From positions 62,001 to 126,000 of the forward strand of contig NZ_JAFBGA010000014.1 in NCBI RefSeq assembly GCF_016909575.1: a stretch of DNA of 64,000 bases. Reading direction: 5' to 3'. Below are positions 7,760-16,883 of this stretch, one piece after another (positions within the stretch are counted from its first letter, which is position 1; every line of letters begins with the position of its first letter). Origin of the DNA: Streptomyces sp. HB132. Its GTDB lineage: Bacteria > Actinomycetota > Actinomycetes > Streptomycetales > Streptomycetaceae. The translations under genes and the position numbers were made by a program. The notes beneath the pieces are model-generated. The model saw nothing but the letters and a program-made list of their open reading frames with translations. It made no database searches and was not told the DNA's origin.

Positions 7760-9006
7760 TCCCTGCGGTTCGGCGCGACCCGGCTGAGGAAGAGGGCGAA
7801 GACCGGTGGCTGCTGCTGGAGCAGTTCGAGCCGGCCGCCGTCGGCCTCGGCGAGGTCCCTGGCCACGGCGAGTCCGATCCCGGTGGAGTTGCGGCCGCTG
7901 ATGGTGCGCTCGAAGATCCGCGCCCCGAGGTCGGCGGGGACTCCCGGTCCCTCGTCCGTGACCTCGACGACGACCTGGTTGCCGGTGACGCGGGTACGCA
8001 GCGCGACCGTGCCGCCACCGTGCATCAGTGAGTTCTCGATCAGCGCGGCGAGCACCTGGGCGACGGCGCCCGGGGTGCCGACGGCCTCCAGTCCGTGCTT
8101 GCCGGAGCAGACGACGGCGCGGCCGGCGCTGCGGTAGGCCGGGCGCCACTCCTCGATCTGCTGCTTGACGACCTCGTCGAGGTCGAAGACGACGGCGGAG
8201 CCGGTGCGCGGGTCGCGGGAGTTCGTCAGCAGCCGCTGCACCACGTCCGTGAGCCGCTCGACCTGGGTGAGCGCGATGTTCGCCTCCTCCTTCACCGTCT
8301 CCGGGTCGTCGGTGACGGAGATCTCCTCGATCCGCATGGAGAGGGCGGTCAGAGGTGTGCGGAGCTGGTGCGAGGCGTCCGCGGCGAGGCGCCGCTCAGC
8401 GGTCAGCATCCGGGCGATCCGCTCGGCCGAGGAGTCCAGGACATCGGCGACCCGGTCCAGCTCCGTCACCCCGTACCGCTTGTGCCGGGGGCGCGGGTCG
8501 CCCGATCCGAGGCGTTCGGCGGTCTCGGCGAGGTCGGTGAGCGGGGAGGTCAGCCGGTCGGCCTGGCGTACGGCGAGGAGCACCGCGGAGATGATGGCGA
8601 GCAGCGCCACCGCGCCGATGATCAGCAGGGTCCGGCCGACCTCACGGGTCACGGCCGAGCGGGACTCCTCGACGGTGACCTTCTCGCCCTGCTCCCCCGT
8701 CTCCGTGGCGCGGGTGACGTCGCTGTCCGTGGGACGCTCGCCGACCTCGATGGGGGACCGCCCGGGGATCTCGACCCGGGCGTAGCGGCTCGGGTCCACC
8801 TGCTCGGCGAGGACCTGCGGGGTGATCCGTTCGGCGCCGAGCAGCCGGCTCTCGACGACGCTGATCAGCCGGAAGGCCTCGGCGTCGACGCTCTCCTGGG
8901 CGCTGTTGCTGATGGTGCGGGTCTCGACGATGACGAGGGAGACGCCGAAGACGGCGATCACGACGAGCACCACGGCGAGCGTGGAGTTGATCAGTCGACG
9001 GCGCAT
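7738..9006 (-). CDS. Two-component sensor histidine kinase
   Basis: 422 residues from an ATG at 9006, 14 bases after the response-regulator stop. Membrane helix 8-28, an extracytoplasmic sensor segment of about 95 residues, second helix 125-147, HAMP to about 200, then the HisKA box with phospho-acceptor His213 in ASHQLRTPLTALSMR. The HATPase domain has the N-box ENSLMHGGG and G-boxes DEGPGVP and STGIGLAVA. It is the partner of the regulator just upstream. The extracytoplasmic domain gives no clue to the signal. Its last codons are formed by one of the 19-base repeats. Confidence 0.93.
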   Translation of the reverse strand: MRRRLINSTLAVVLVVIAVFGVSLVIVETRTISNSAQESVDAEAFRLISVVESRLLGAERITPQVLAEQVDPSRYARVEIPGRSPIEVGERPTDSDVTRATETGEQGEKVTVEESRSAVTREVGRTLLIIGAVALLAIISAVLLAVRQADRLTSPLTDLAETAERLGSGDPRPRHKRYGVTELDRVADVLDSSAERIARMLTAERRLAADASHQLRTPLTALSMRIEEISVTDDPETVKEEANIALTQVERLTDVVQRLLTNSRDPRTGSAVVFDLDEVVKQQIEEWRPAYRSAGRAVVCSGKHGLEAVGTPGAVAQVLAALIENSLMHGGGTVALRTRVTGNQVVVEVTDEGPGVPADLGARIFERTISGRNSTGIGLAVARDLAEADGGRLELLQQQPPVFALFLSRVAPNRRESVRPVR

Positions 9007-9020
9007 GAGTGTTCTGTACG

Positions 9021-9698
9021 TCAGCTCTTCTCGAACCGGAAGCCGACGCCCCGGACGGTGGCGATGTAGCGCGGATTGGCCGCGTCGTCGCCGAGCTTCT
9101 TGCGGAGCCAGGAGATGTGCATGTCGAGCGTCTTGGTGGAGGACCACCAGGTGGTGTCCCAGACCTCACGCATCAGCTGGTCGCGGGTGACGACCCGGCC
9201 GGCGTCCCGCACGAGCACCCGCAGCAGGTCGAACTCCTTGGCGGTGAGCTGGAGTTCCTCGTCCCCCATCCACGCCCGGTGCGACTCGACGTCGATCCTC
9301 ACGCCGTGCGTGGCGGGCTGCGGCGCCGGCTCCGTGGCGCCGCGGCGCAGGAGGGCCCGGACCCGGGCGAGGAGTTCGGCGAGGCGGAAGGGCTTGGTGA
9401 CGTAGTCGTCGGCCCCGGCGTCCAGGCCGACCACGGTGTCGACCTCGTCGGCCCGGGCGGTGAGCACCAGGATCGGCACCGCGTGGCCGTCGGCCCGCAG
9501 CCGCCTGGCGACCTCCAGGCCGTCCATGCCGGGCAGCCCCAGGTCGAGGACGACCAGGTCGATGCCTCCCTGGAGTCCGGCGTCGAGTGCGGTCGGGCCG
9601 TCCTCGCGGACCTCGACCTCGTAACCCTCACGACGCAGGGCGCGGGCCAGTGGCTCCGAGATGGAAGCGTCGTCCTCGGCGAGCAGTACACGGGTCAT
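9021..9698 (-). CDS. OmpR-family response regulator
   Basis: 225 residues. The receiver domain (1-115) has the acidic pair at 9-10, phospho-acceptor Asp52 in LVVLDLGLPGMDG, the conserved Thr/Ser and the Lys of DYVTKPF. The C-terminal winged helix (about 130-222) carries TLDMHISWLRKKLGD, the recognition helix of the OmpR/PhoB type. It is the first gene of a regulator-kinase operon. The target is unknown. The tail PRYIATVRGVGFRFEKS is the usual OmpR-family end. Confidence 0.94.
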   Translation of the reverse strand: MTRVLLAEDDASISEPLARALRREGYEVEVREDGPTALDAGLQGGIDLVVLDLGLPGMDGLEVARRLRADGHAVPILVLTARADEVDTVVGLDAGADDYVTKPFRLAELLARVRALLRRGATEPAPQPATHGVRIDVESHRAWMGDEELQLTAKEFDLLRVLVRDAGRVVTRDQLMREVWDTTWWSSTKTLDMHISWLRKKLGDDAANPRYIATVRGVGFRFEKS

Positions 9699-10186
9699 GC
9701 AGTGATGGTAGTCCGCGCGGGCCTGCCGGGGTGAAGCACTGGTCAGGCCCTGCGGGTCAGGGCCACGAATCGGTCATCCTCCTTCGAATATGCGAACGTG
9801 GTTCCACGTACACCTGTGATCCATGTCTCAAGTCCTTCCATATCCCCGCGTGTCGTGTCGTATGGTTGCTCGACGCCTGTTGCACCACCGAAGGACCTTT
9901 GGGCAGCTTTTCGCGCCAAGGGTCTCTTTTGTGTACGGGTCGGTTCCCGCCGGCCCCGATCAGTGAATGACCTGTGGGCCGGGCCCGGAACGCGAGAACG
10001 CGCGCCGGGCGTGGATCCCGGAGCGGTCTGTCCCACGACCCCGCCCCCGAACTCCTCACGGAGCGGGTGGCCGGATCGGATCCCCTCGAGGCGTCAGGGG
10101 TGGGGCGCGTCCGCCCGGTGCCGGCCACCCCCCACCGGGCGCGTACGGCTCACGAGGCGGCGCGTCCCGACCAGCAAGGATCGACC
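9699..10186. other. Long intergenic region before the POT transporter
   Basis: 488 bases without a convincing gene. It holds a short palindrome ACGTGG-TT-CCACGT (9796-9809) and a 9-bp inverted repeat CGCCCGGTG/CACCGGGCG (10112-10120 and 10133-10141) about 45 bases before the transporter start, which could fold in the leader mRNA. A 33-codon minus-strand frame from an ATG at 9841 down to 9743 reads like protein at its end but has poor G+C in third positions and no good ribosome site, so I do not call it. The promoters of the response regulator and the transporter must lie here. Confidence 0.5.
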
Positions 10187-11677
<1,491 letters not shown>

Positions 11678-11695
11678 CACGGACGCCGCCTCCAC

Positions 11696-11736
11696 GACTC
11701 AGGCCCCGCACCGGTGACCGGTGCGGGGCCTGAGTC
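11696..11736. terminator. Bidirectional terminator after the POT transporter
   Basis: Perfect 20-bp inverted repeat with a single central base (11696-11715 and 11717-11736), starting GACTCAGGCCCCGC. It sits between the convergent transporter and ATPase genes and would serve both. Confidence 0.85.
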
Positions 11737-11769
11737 GTACGCGTGGAGGGACGTGCGCGGAGCCGAAGG

Positions 11770-12261
11770 CTACGCGGGCGCCGCGAGCTCCGCCCAGACG
11801 GTCTTGCCGGGCTGCTCGGGCGTACGCGACACACCCCAGTCGAGGCAGAGCCGCTGCACGATGAACATGCCGTGCCCGCCGGGACGCCCCGCGCGGTGCG
11901 GGGTACGCGGCGCCGGCTGTCCCGCACCGCCGTCGACGACCTCAACCCGGAGCTTCTTGGACAGGAGGGCGATCCGGAGCTCCTCGGGTCCGTCCGCGTG
12001 CAGGCAGGCGTTCGTGACGAGCTCGGAGACGACCAGCAGGACGTCCTCTGCCGCCGCCCGCCGGTCGGCGCCCGACGCGGGCAGCCAGCCCCAGTCGTGG
12101 AGTGCCTGCCGGGCGAAGTCGCGGGCCGTCGGCACGATGCCGCTGGCCTCTCTCAGCGAGAGCGTGCGCCACTGCCGTTCAGCGGGCACGGCAGGGGCGG
12201 GGCCCGTACCGTCCGGCTCGCGGCCGAGGTCGCCCGGCGGATGCTGCCGGGTGGTGCCCAT
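11770..12261 (-). CDS. Anti-sigma-factor-type ATP-binding protein (RsbW/SpoIIAB-like)
   Basis: 163 residues with a single HATPase_c domain. The N-box is LLVVSELVTNACLHA and the glycine-rich part is RAGRPGGHGMFIVQRLC. There is no histidine-acceptor domain, so it belongs to the serine-kinase/anti-sigma group that binds sigma factors or phosphorylates STAS antagonists. It lies beside a STAS protein and a SigB/F-type sigma factor, suggesting a partner-switching set, but it is separated from STAS by about 200 bases and is divergent from sigma. It could also be one of the many orphan ATPases of streptomycetes. Confidence 0.85.
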   Translation of the reverse strand: MGTTRQHPPGDLGREPDGTGPAPAVPAERQWRTLSLREASGIVPTARDFARQALHDWGWLPASGADRRAAAEDVLLVVSELVTNACLHADGPEELRIALLSKKLRVEVVDGGAGQPAPRTPHRAGRPGGHGMFIVQRLCLDWGVSRTPEQPGKTVWAELAAPA

Positions 12262-12462
12262 CAGCGCTTCACCTCACCGATTCACCGTGTGTTGCCATCG
12301 AACAGATATTGATCAGATACAGAGCGTGAGGGCTTCACGACCTCGACGGGGTGTCTCCTGCCCGGCGGATCGGTGACGACACCCACTTCGTTCACGCCAT
12401 GAGCGTGACTCGCGCGATAGACGGGGTCCCGGGGCTTCGGATGCGCCCGGGAGACGCCGCTG

Positions 12463-12831
12463 TCAGCTGTTCAGCGCCTCGTCGAGCGAGGCGTGGACGG
12501 TGAAGACCGCCTCCGCCCCCGTGATCTCGAAGACGCGCGCCACCACGGGCTGCATTCCGGCCAGGTGAACCCCGCCGCCCGCGGCCTCCGCCCTCAGGCG
12601 GGCACCGAGCAGCACGTTGAGCCCGGTGGAATCACAGAAGTCGAGTCGCGAGCAGTCGACCACCAGGCGTGTACGCCCTTCGTCGACCGCGCTCTCCAGA
12701 GGCTCGCGCAGCAGATCTGCGGTGTGGTGATCCAGCTCACCCACCGGCGTCACGACTTCACTTCGGCCCTCGGTCCGGACGTCGACCTGAAGCCGACCCC
12801 GGTTCGCGCTGCCGACCGTCCCGCGGTCCAT
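12463..12831 (-). CDS. STAS-domain anti-sigma-factor antagonist
   Basis: 122 residues, a single STAS domain (about 15-115). The phosphorylatable serine is Ser68 in LDFCDSTGLNVLLGAR, the canonical DSTGLN site targeted by RsbW-type kinases. When unphosphorylated such proteins sequester the anti-sigma factor. It is divergent from the sigma gene and in line with the ATPase, so the three genes could form one switch. A cross-partner elsewhere in the chromosome is equally possible, since streptomycetes have many such proteins. Confidence 0.9.
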   Translation of the reverse strand: MDRGTVGSANRGRLQVDVRTEGRSEVVTPVGELDHHTADLLREPLESAVDEGRTRLVVDCSRLDFCDSTGLNVLLGARLRAEAAGGGVHLAGMQPVVARVFEITGAEAVFTVHASLDEALNS

Positions 12832-12986
12832 GCCCGTCCCTCTTCGCCGTCCGTCACTACCCGCGCCCCTGGTGTGCGCGGCATCATCGTGGCTACCCCC
12901 GACGTGGATGAAACATTACGCGTTTCCCTCGCCACACGGTAGTCGAAGAACTCCACAAACCGGACATACAGGCCGATTTGGCGCTT

Positions 12987-13011
12987 GTAACTCGTGGCTG
13001 GAAGCGGGTAA
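12987..13011 (+). promoter_or_regulatory. Possible SigB-type promoter upstream of the sigma gene
   Basis: GTAAC (12987-12991), a 14-base spacer and GGGTAA (13006-13011) resemble the GTTTC-N14-GGGTAT promoters used by SigB/SigH-type factors. The -35 part is imperfect (GTAAC rather than GTTTC). It lies 114 bases before the sigma start, so autoregulation or control by a paralogous stress sigma is conceivable. Confidence 0.35.
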
Positions 13012-13124
13012 GGGTAGAAGAGACATCTGCACCAGGAATTGCGATCGGCTTCGGAGGCGCCGCTTCACCGCAGGAACACTTATGGGCATCGGCAGCCATA
13101 TGCCGAGAACGATGGAGGAGAACC

Positions 13125-14108
13125 ATGTCACCCCGGCTCGACGTATCGCGTACCCACATCGCGACGTCGGCATGTCCTCAGGGACCGACCGATTCCGACT
13201 CCGCTGCCGCGATCGCCGTACCCGGCCCGCGCACCAGCACCGGCACCACCACCGACCCGACCTCCGACGACCACCTTCCGAGCGAGGGGTTCGAGGGTCT
13301 CGAAGAACTCCCCGAGATCCCTCCCTACGCCGAGGTCGGCGCGGTGGACGCCAGGGCCCTGTCGAAGACGCTCTTCGCGCGGCTCGAAGCCCTCGACGAG
13401 GGCACCCACGAGTACGCGTACGTCCGCAACACGCTCGTCGAGCTCAATCTGGCCCTGGTCAAGTTCGCCGCCGCGCGGTTCCGCTCACGCAGCGAGCCCA
13501 TGGAGGACATCGTCCAGGTCGGCACCATCGGCCTGATCAAGGCGATCGACCGCTTCGAGCTCAGCCGGGGCGTGGAGTTCCCGACGTTCGCGATGCCCAC
13601 CATCGTCGGCGAGATCAAGCGCTTCTTCCGTGACACCAGCTGGTCCGTCCGCGTCCCGCGCAGGCTGCAGGAGCTTCGGCTGGACCTCGCCAAGGCGGGT
13701 GACGAGCTGGCCCAGAAGCTGGACCGCGCGCCCACCGTCGTCGAACTCGCCGAGCGCCTCGGCCTCAGCAGGGACGAGGTCGTCGAGGGCATGGCCGCGA
13801 GCAACGCGTACACCGCGAGCTCGCTGGACGCCAAGCCCGAGGACCACGGCGACGGCGGCGAGGCCGCCCTCGCGGACCGCCTCGGCTACGAGGACCACGG
13901 CATCGAGGGCATCGAGTACGTCGAGTCCCTCAAGCCGCTCATCGCCTCGCTCCCCCTGCGCGACCGCACGATCCTCTCCATGCGCTTCGTCTCCAACATG
14001 ACGCAGTCGGAGATCGGCGAGGAGCTCGGCATCTCGCAGATGCACGTGTCCCGGCTCCTGTCCCGGACTCTGGTCAAGCTCAGGAAGGGCCTGACCGTGG
14101 AGGAGTGA
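13125..14108 (+). CDS. RNA polymerase sigma factor of the SigB/SigF/SigG family
   Basis: 327 residues from an ATG with GGAGGAG five bases upstream. After an 80-residue Ser/Thr/Pro-rich N-terminal segment come region 2 (ALVKFAAARFRSRSEPMEDIVQVGTIGLIKAIDRFELSRG split by the 2.3/2.4 melting and -10 residues), region 3 (RVPRRLQELRLDLAKAGDEL) and region 4 with its helix-turn-helix (MTQSEIGEELGISQMHVSRLLSR). Stress and sporulation sigma factors of this type are held by RsbW-like proteins, one of which is encoded next door. It is probably the counterpart of S. coelicolor SigI, but that name rests on remembered gene order. Confidence 0.93.
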   Translation: MSPRLDVSRTHIATSACPQGPTDSDSAAAIAVPGPRTSTGTTTDPTSDDHLPSEGFEGLEELPEIPPYAEVGAVDARALSKTLFARLEALDEGTHEYAYVRNTLVELNLALVKFAAARFRSRSEPMEDIVQVGTIGLIKAIDRFELSRGVEFPTFAMPTIVGEIKRFFRDTSWSVRVPRRLQELRLDLAKAGDELAQKLDRAPTVVELAERLGLSRDEVVEGMAASNAYTASSLDAKPEDHGDGGEAALADRLGYEDHGIEGIEYVESLKPLIASLPLRDRTILSMRFVSNMTQSEIGEELGISQMHVSRLLSRTLVKLRKGLTVEE

Positions 14109-14140
14109 CCCGGCGTCACCGGCATTCCCGGTACCCCCTT

Positions 14141-14180
14141 GCGGAAGGACCTGCCCAGGCCGACGGGCGGGTCCTTCCGC
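14141..14180. terminator. Bidirectional terminator between sigma gene and hutI
   Basis: 16-bp stem with one G-U pair (GCGGAAGGACCTGCCC at 14141-14156 against 14165-14180) and an 8-base loop, between convergent genes. Confidence 0.8.
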
Positions 14181-14192
14181 GTTGCCGACCTG

Positions 14193-15374
14193 TCACACGG
14201 CCCTCCTCCCGCCCCGCCACACCGCGCCGACGAGCGGGACTCCGGGCCGGTAGGCGAGGTGGACGTGGCTCGGCGCGTCGAGGATCACCAGGTCGGCGCG
14301 GGCACCGGGGGTGATGCGTCCGATGTCGGAGCGGCGCAGCGCGGCGGCACCTCCGGCGGTGGCGGACCACACCGCTTCGTCGGGCGTCATGCCCATGTCC
14401 CGTACGGCGAGGGCGATGCAGAAAGGCATGGAGGAGGTGAAGGAGGAGCCCGGGTTGCAGTCCGTGGACAGCGCCACCGTGGCGCCCGCGCCCAGGAGCC
14501 GGCGGGCGTCGGGCCAGGCCGCGCGGGTGGAGAACTCGGCGCCGGGAAGGAGGGTGGCGACGGTGCGGCCCTGGCCGAGCGCGTCGAGGTCGGCGTCGTC
14601 GAGGTGCGTGCAGTGGTCGGCGGACGCCGCGTCCAGCTCGACGGCGAGCCGGACCCCGGGGCCGTGGCCGAGCTGGTTGGCGTGGACGCGGGGGTGCAGG
14701 CCCCTGGCCAGACCCGCGGTGAGGACCGTGCGCGCCTGGTCCTCGTCGAAGGCCCCCCGCTCGCAGAAGACGTCGATCCAACGCGCGTACGGGGCACAGG
14801 CGTCGAGCATCGGCCCCGTGACGAGGTCCACGTAGGCGGAGGGGTCGTCGGCATGCTCGGGGGACACGATGTGGGCGCCTAGGAAGGTGACCTCGTCGGT
14901 GTGCCGGGCGGCGATGCGCAGGGACCGTGCCTCGTCCTCGACGGTGAGGCCGTAGCCGGACTTGGTCTCGAAGGTGGTGGTGCCCTGCCGGAGCGCCTCG
15001 GCCAGATAGCGGGCGACGTTGGCGGAGAGCTCCTCGTCGGAGGCGGCCCGGGTGGCGGCCACGGTCGTGCGGATGCCGCCTGCGGAGTAAGGGCGTCCGG
15101 ACATACGGGCGTTGAACTCGGCGGTGCGGTCACCCGCGAACACCAGGTGGGAGTGGGAGTCCACGAAGCCGGGGATCACGGCGCGGCCGCCCGCGTCGAC
15201 GGCGTTGTCGGTGGCGGGTGCTCTGCCGGATTCACCGGTCCAGACGACGTGGTCGCCCTCGATGACGACGGCCGCGTCCCGGATCAGGCCCAGGGGGGTC
15301 CCGTCGCCGAGGGAGGGGTCGTTGGTGACCAGGTTCGCGATGTGGGTGATGGCGGTCGTGGCTGTCGTCGTCAT
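14193..15374 (-). CDS. hutI: Imidazolonepropionase HutI
   Basis: 393 residues. A metal-dependent amidohydrolase that opens 4-imidazolone-5-propanoate to N-formimino-L-glutamate, the third step of histidine breakdown. The amidohydrolase metal motif is in IPGFVDSHSHLVFAGDR (about 70-86), followed by HIVSPEHADDP and the HVHANQLGHGPG segment, and the catalytic Asp in VALSTDCNPGSSF. It is the last gene of the hutU-M20-hutF-hutI operon, with 138 bases between hutF and hutI that hold no clear terminator. Confidence 0.95.
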   Translation of the reverse strand: MTTTATTAITHIANLVTNDPSLGDGTPLGLIRDAAVVIEGDHVVWTGESGRAPATDNAVDAGGRAVIPGFVDSHSHLVFAGDRTAEFNARMSGRPYSAGGIRTTVAATRAASDEELSANVARYLAEALRQGTTTFETKSGYGLTVEDEARSLRIAARHTDEVTFLGAHIVSPEHADDPSAYVDLVTGPMLDACAPYARWIDVFCERGAFDEDQARTVLTAGLARGLHPRVHANQLGHGPGVRLAVELDAASADHCTHLDDADLDALGQGRTVATLLPGAEFSTRAAWPDARRLLGAGATVALSTDCNPGSSFTSSMPFCIALAVRDMGMTPDEAVWSATAGGAAALRRSDIGRITPGARADLVILDAPSHVHLAYRPGVPLVGAVWRGGRRAV

Positions 15375-15512
15375 CCGAGCACAGCTTTCGTCGGGTTCGC
15401 CCGGCTGGACTGCCGGGGGTGTCGGCCGGGGGTCTTCGTCCGGCGAGGGGAGACGGCCGGGTCTCCGGGGCGTGGCCGGGCAGGGGTTCCGGTGCCGGGT
15501 CCCGCCGGCCGC

Positions 15513-16883
15513 TCAGCCCTGCAGGGCGGCGACGGCCGAGGCGAGCGCTCCGGGCACGTCCTCGATCCGGGTGTGCCGGCCGTCCCGGACGATGTGCCGG
15601 CCCGCCACCACGGTGTGCCGCACATCGGCTGCGGTGGCGGCGAACACGGCCGCTTCGGCTGCCAGCCGCGGCACCGGCCCGGCCGTTCTGACCGAGTCCA
15701 GCGCGACGGTGGCGAGATCGGCGGGCGCGCCCGGCTCGAGCACGCCCGCGTCCGGCCGGCCGAGCGCGGCGTGGCCCTGGGCGGAAGCGGCCCTGAGCAG
15801 GGCCCCCGCCGTCCAGTGACCGCGCACATGGGTGCGCAGGCGTTCGTTGAGCTCCATCGCCCGGGCCTCCTCGAAGAGGTCGATCACGGCGTGGCTGTCG
15901 CTGCCCAGCGAGAGGGGGGAACCCGCGCCCTGCAGCGCGGTGGCGGGCCCGATGCCGTCGGCGAGGTCGCGTTCGGTGGTGGGGCACATGCAGGTACCCG
16001 TCCGGGAGGAGCCGAGCAGTTCGATGTCCTCGGCCGTGAGGTGTGTGTTGTGGATGCCGGTGGTGTGCGGGCCGAGCACCCCGTGGTCGGCGAGGAGCCG
16101 GGCGGGGGTGCGGCCGTGGGCGGCGAGGCAGGCGTCGTTCTCCGCGGTCTGCTCGGAGAGGTGCACGTGGAGCGGGGCGGTCCGCTCCCGGGCCCACCGC
16201 GCGACGGTGGAGAGCTGCCCGGCCGGGACGGCGCGGACGGAATGGATCGCGGCGCCGATCACCACCAGGTCGCCGTCGCCCTTGAGGCGGGAGGCGCGCT
16301 CGGCCCAGGCGTCCGCGGTGGTGTCGGAGAAGCGCAGCTGGTGCCGGCTCGGCTTCTCCCCGAACCCGGCGGCCAGATAGGCGGTGTCGAGCAGGGTGAT
16401 GCGGATGCCGGCCTCGGCCGCGGCGGCGATGAGTGCCTCGCCCATGGCGTTCGGGTCGTCGTAGGGAGTACCGCCGGGCGCGTGGTGCAGGTAGTGGAAT
16501 TCGCCCACCGCCGTGATGCCCGCCAGTGCCATCTCGGCGTACGTGGCGCGCGCCAGGTCGTAGTAGGTGTCGGGGGTGAGACGGGCGGCCGTCCGGTACA
16601 TCAGCTCGCGCCATGTCCAGAAGGTGCCGGAGCCCACCTGGACAGTGGAGCGCAGCGCGCGGTGGAAGGCGTGCGAGTGGGTGTTGGCCAGTCCGGGGAC
16701 GGTCAGCCCGTGCAGCGCGGTGGCGCCGGGCGGCGGCGCGTCGATGCCCGTCCGGACACCGGCGATGCGCCCGCCGGCCACGTCCAGGAGGACGCCCGGC
16801 TCGACGTGGGTGCCGAGCCAGGCGTGCGACATCCAGTAGGTCGCGGTGACCGGTGTGCCCGTCGGTTGCGTCGTCAGCTGCAC
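15513..16883 (-). CDS. hutF: Formimidoylglutamate deiminase HutF
   Basis: 456 residues, the usual HutF length. Converts N-formimino-L-glutamate to N-formyl-L-glutamate with release of ammonia. The amidohydrolase metal site is GLANTHSHAFHRALR; the downstream HVHLSEQTAEN, GIHNTHLTAEDI and SLGSDSHAVIDLFEEAR blocks are HutF-typical. The GTG start overlaps the M20 gene by ten bases. Its presence means this organism uses the formylglutamate route rather than direct formiminoglutamase. Confidence 0.93.
   Translation of the reverse strand: MQLTTQPTGTPVTATYWMSHAWLGTHVEPGVLLDVAGGRIAGVRTGIDAPPPGATALHGLTVPGLANTHSHAFHRALRSTVQVGSGTFWTWRELMYRTAARLTPDTYYDLARATYAEMALAGITAVGEFHYLHHAPGGTPYDDPNAMGEALIAAAAEAGIRITLLDTAYLAAGFGEKPSRHQLRFSDTTADAWAERASRLKGDGDLVVIGAAIHSVRAVPAGQLSTVARWARERTAPLHVHLSEQTAENDACLAAHGRTPARLLADHGVLGPHTTGIHNTHLTAEDIELLGSSRTGTCMCPTTERDLADGIGPATALQGAGSPLSLGSDSHAVIDLFEEARAMELNERLRTHVRGHWTAGALLRAASAQGHAALGRPDAGVLEPGAPADLATVALDSVRTAGPVPRLAAEAAVFAATAADVRHTVVAGRHIVRDGRHTRIEDVPGALASAVAALQG

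Noticed and set aside
9743..9841. 33-codon minus-strand frame between regulator and transporter
   Set aside because: Its end reads like protein, but the third codon positions are not G+C-rich and the ribosome site is poor. Could be a small peptide, but I cannot support it.
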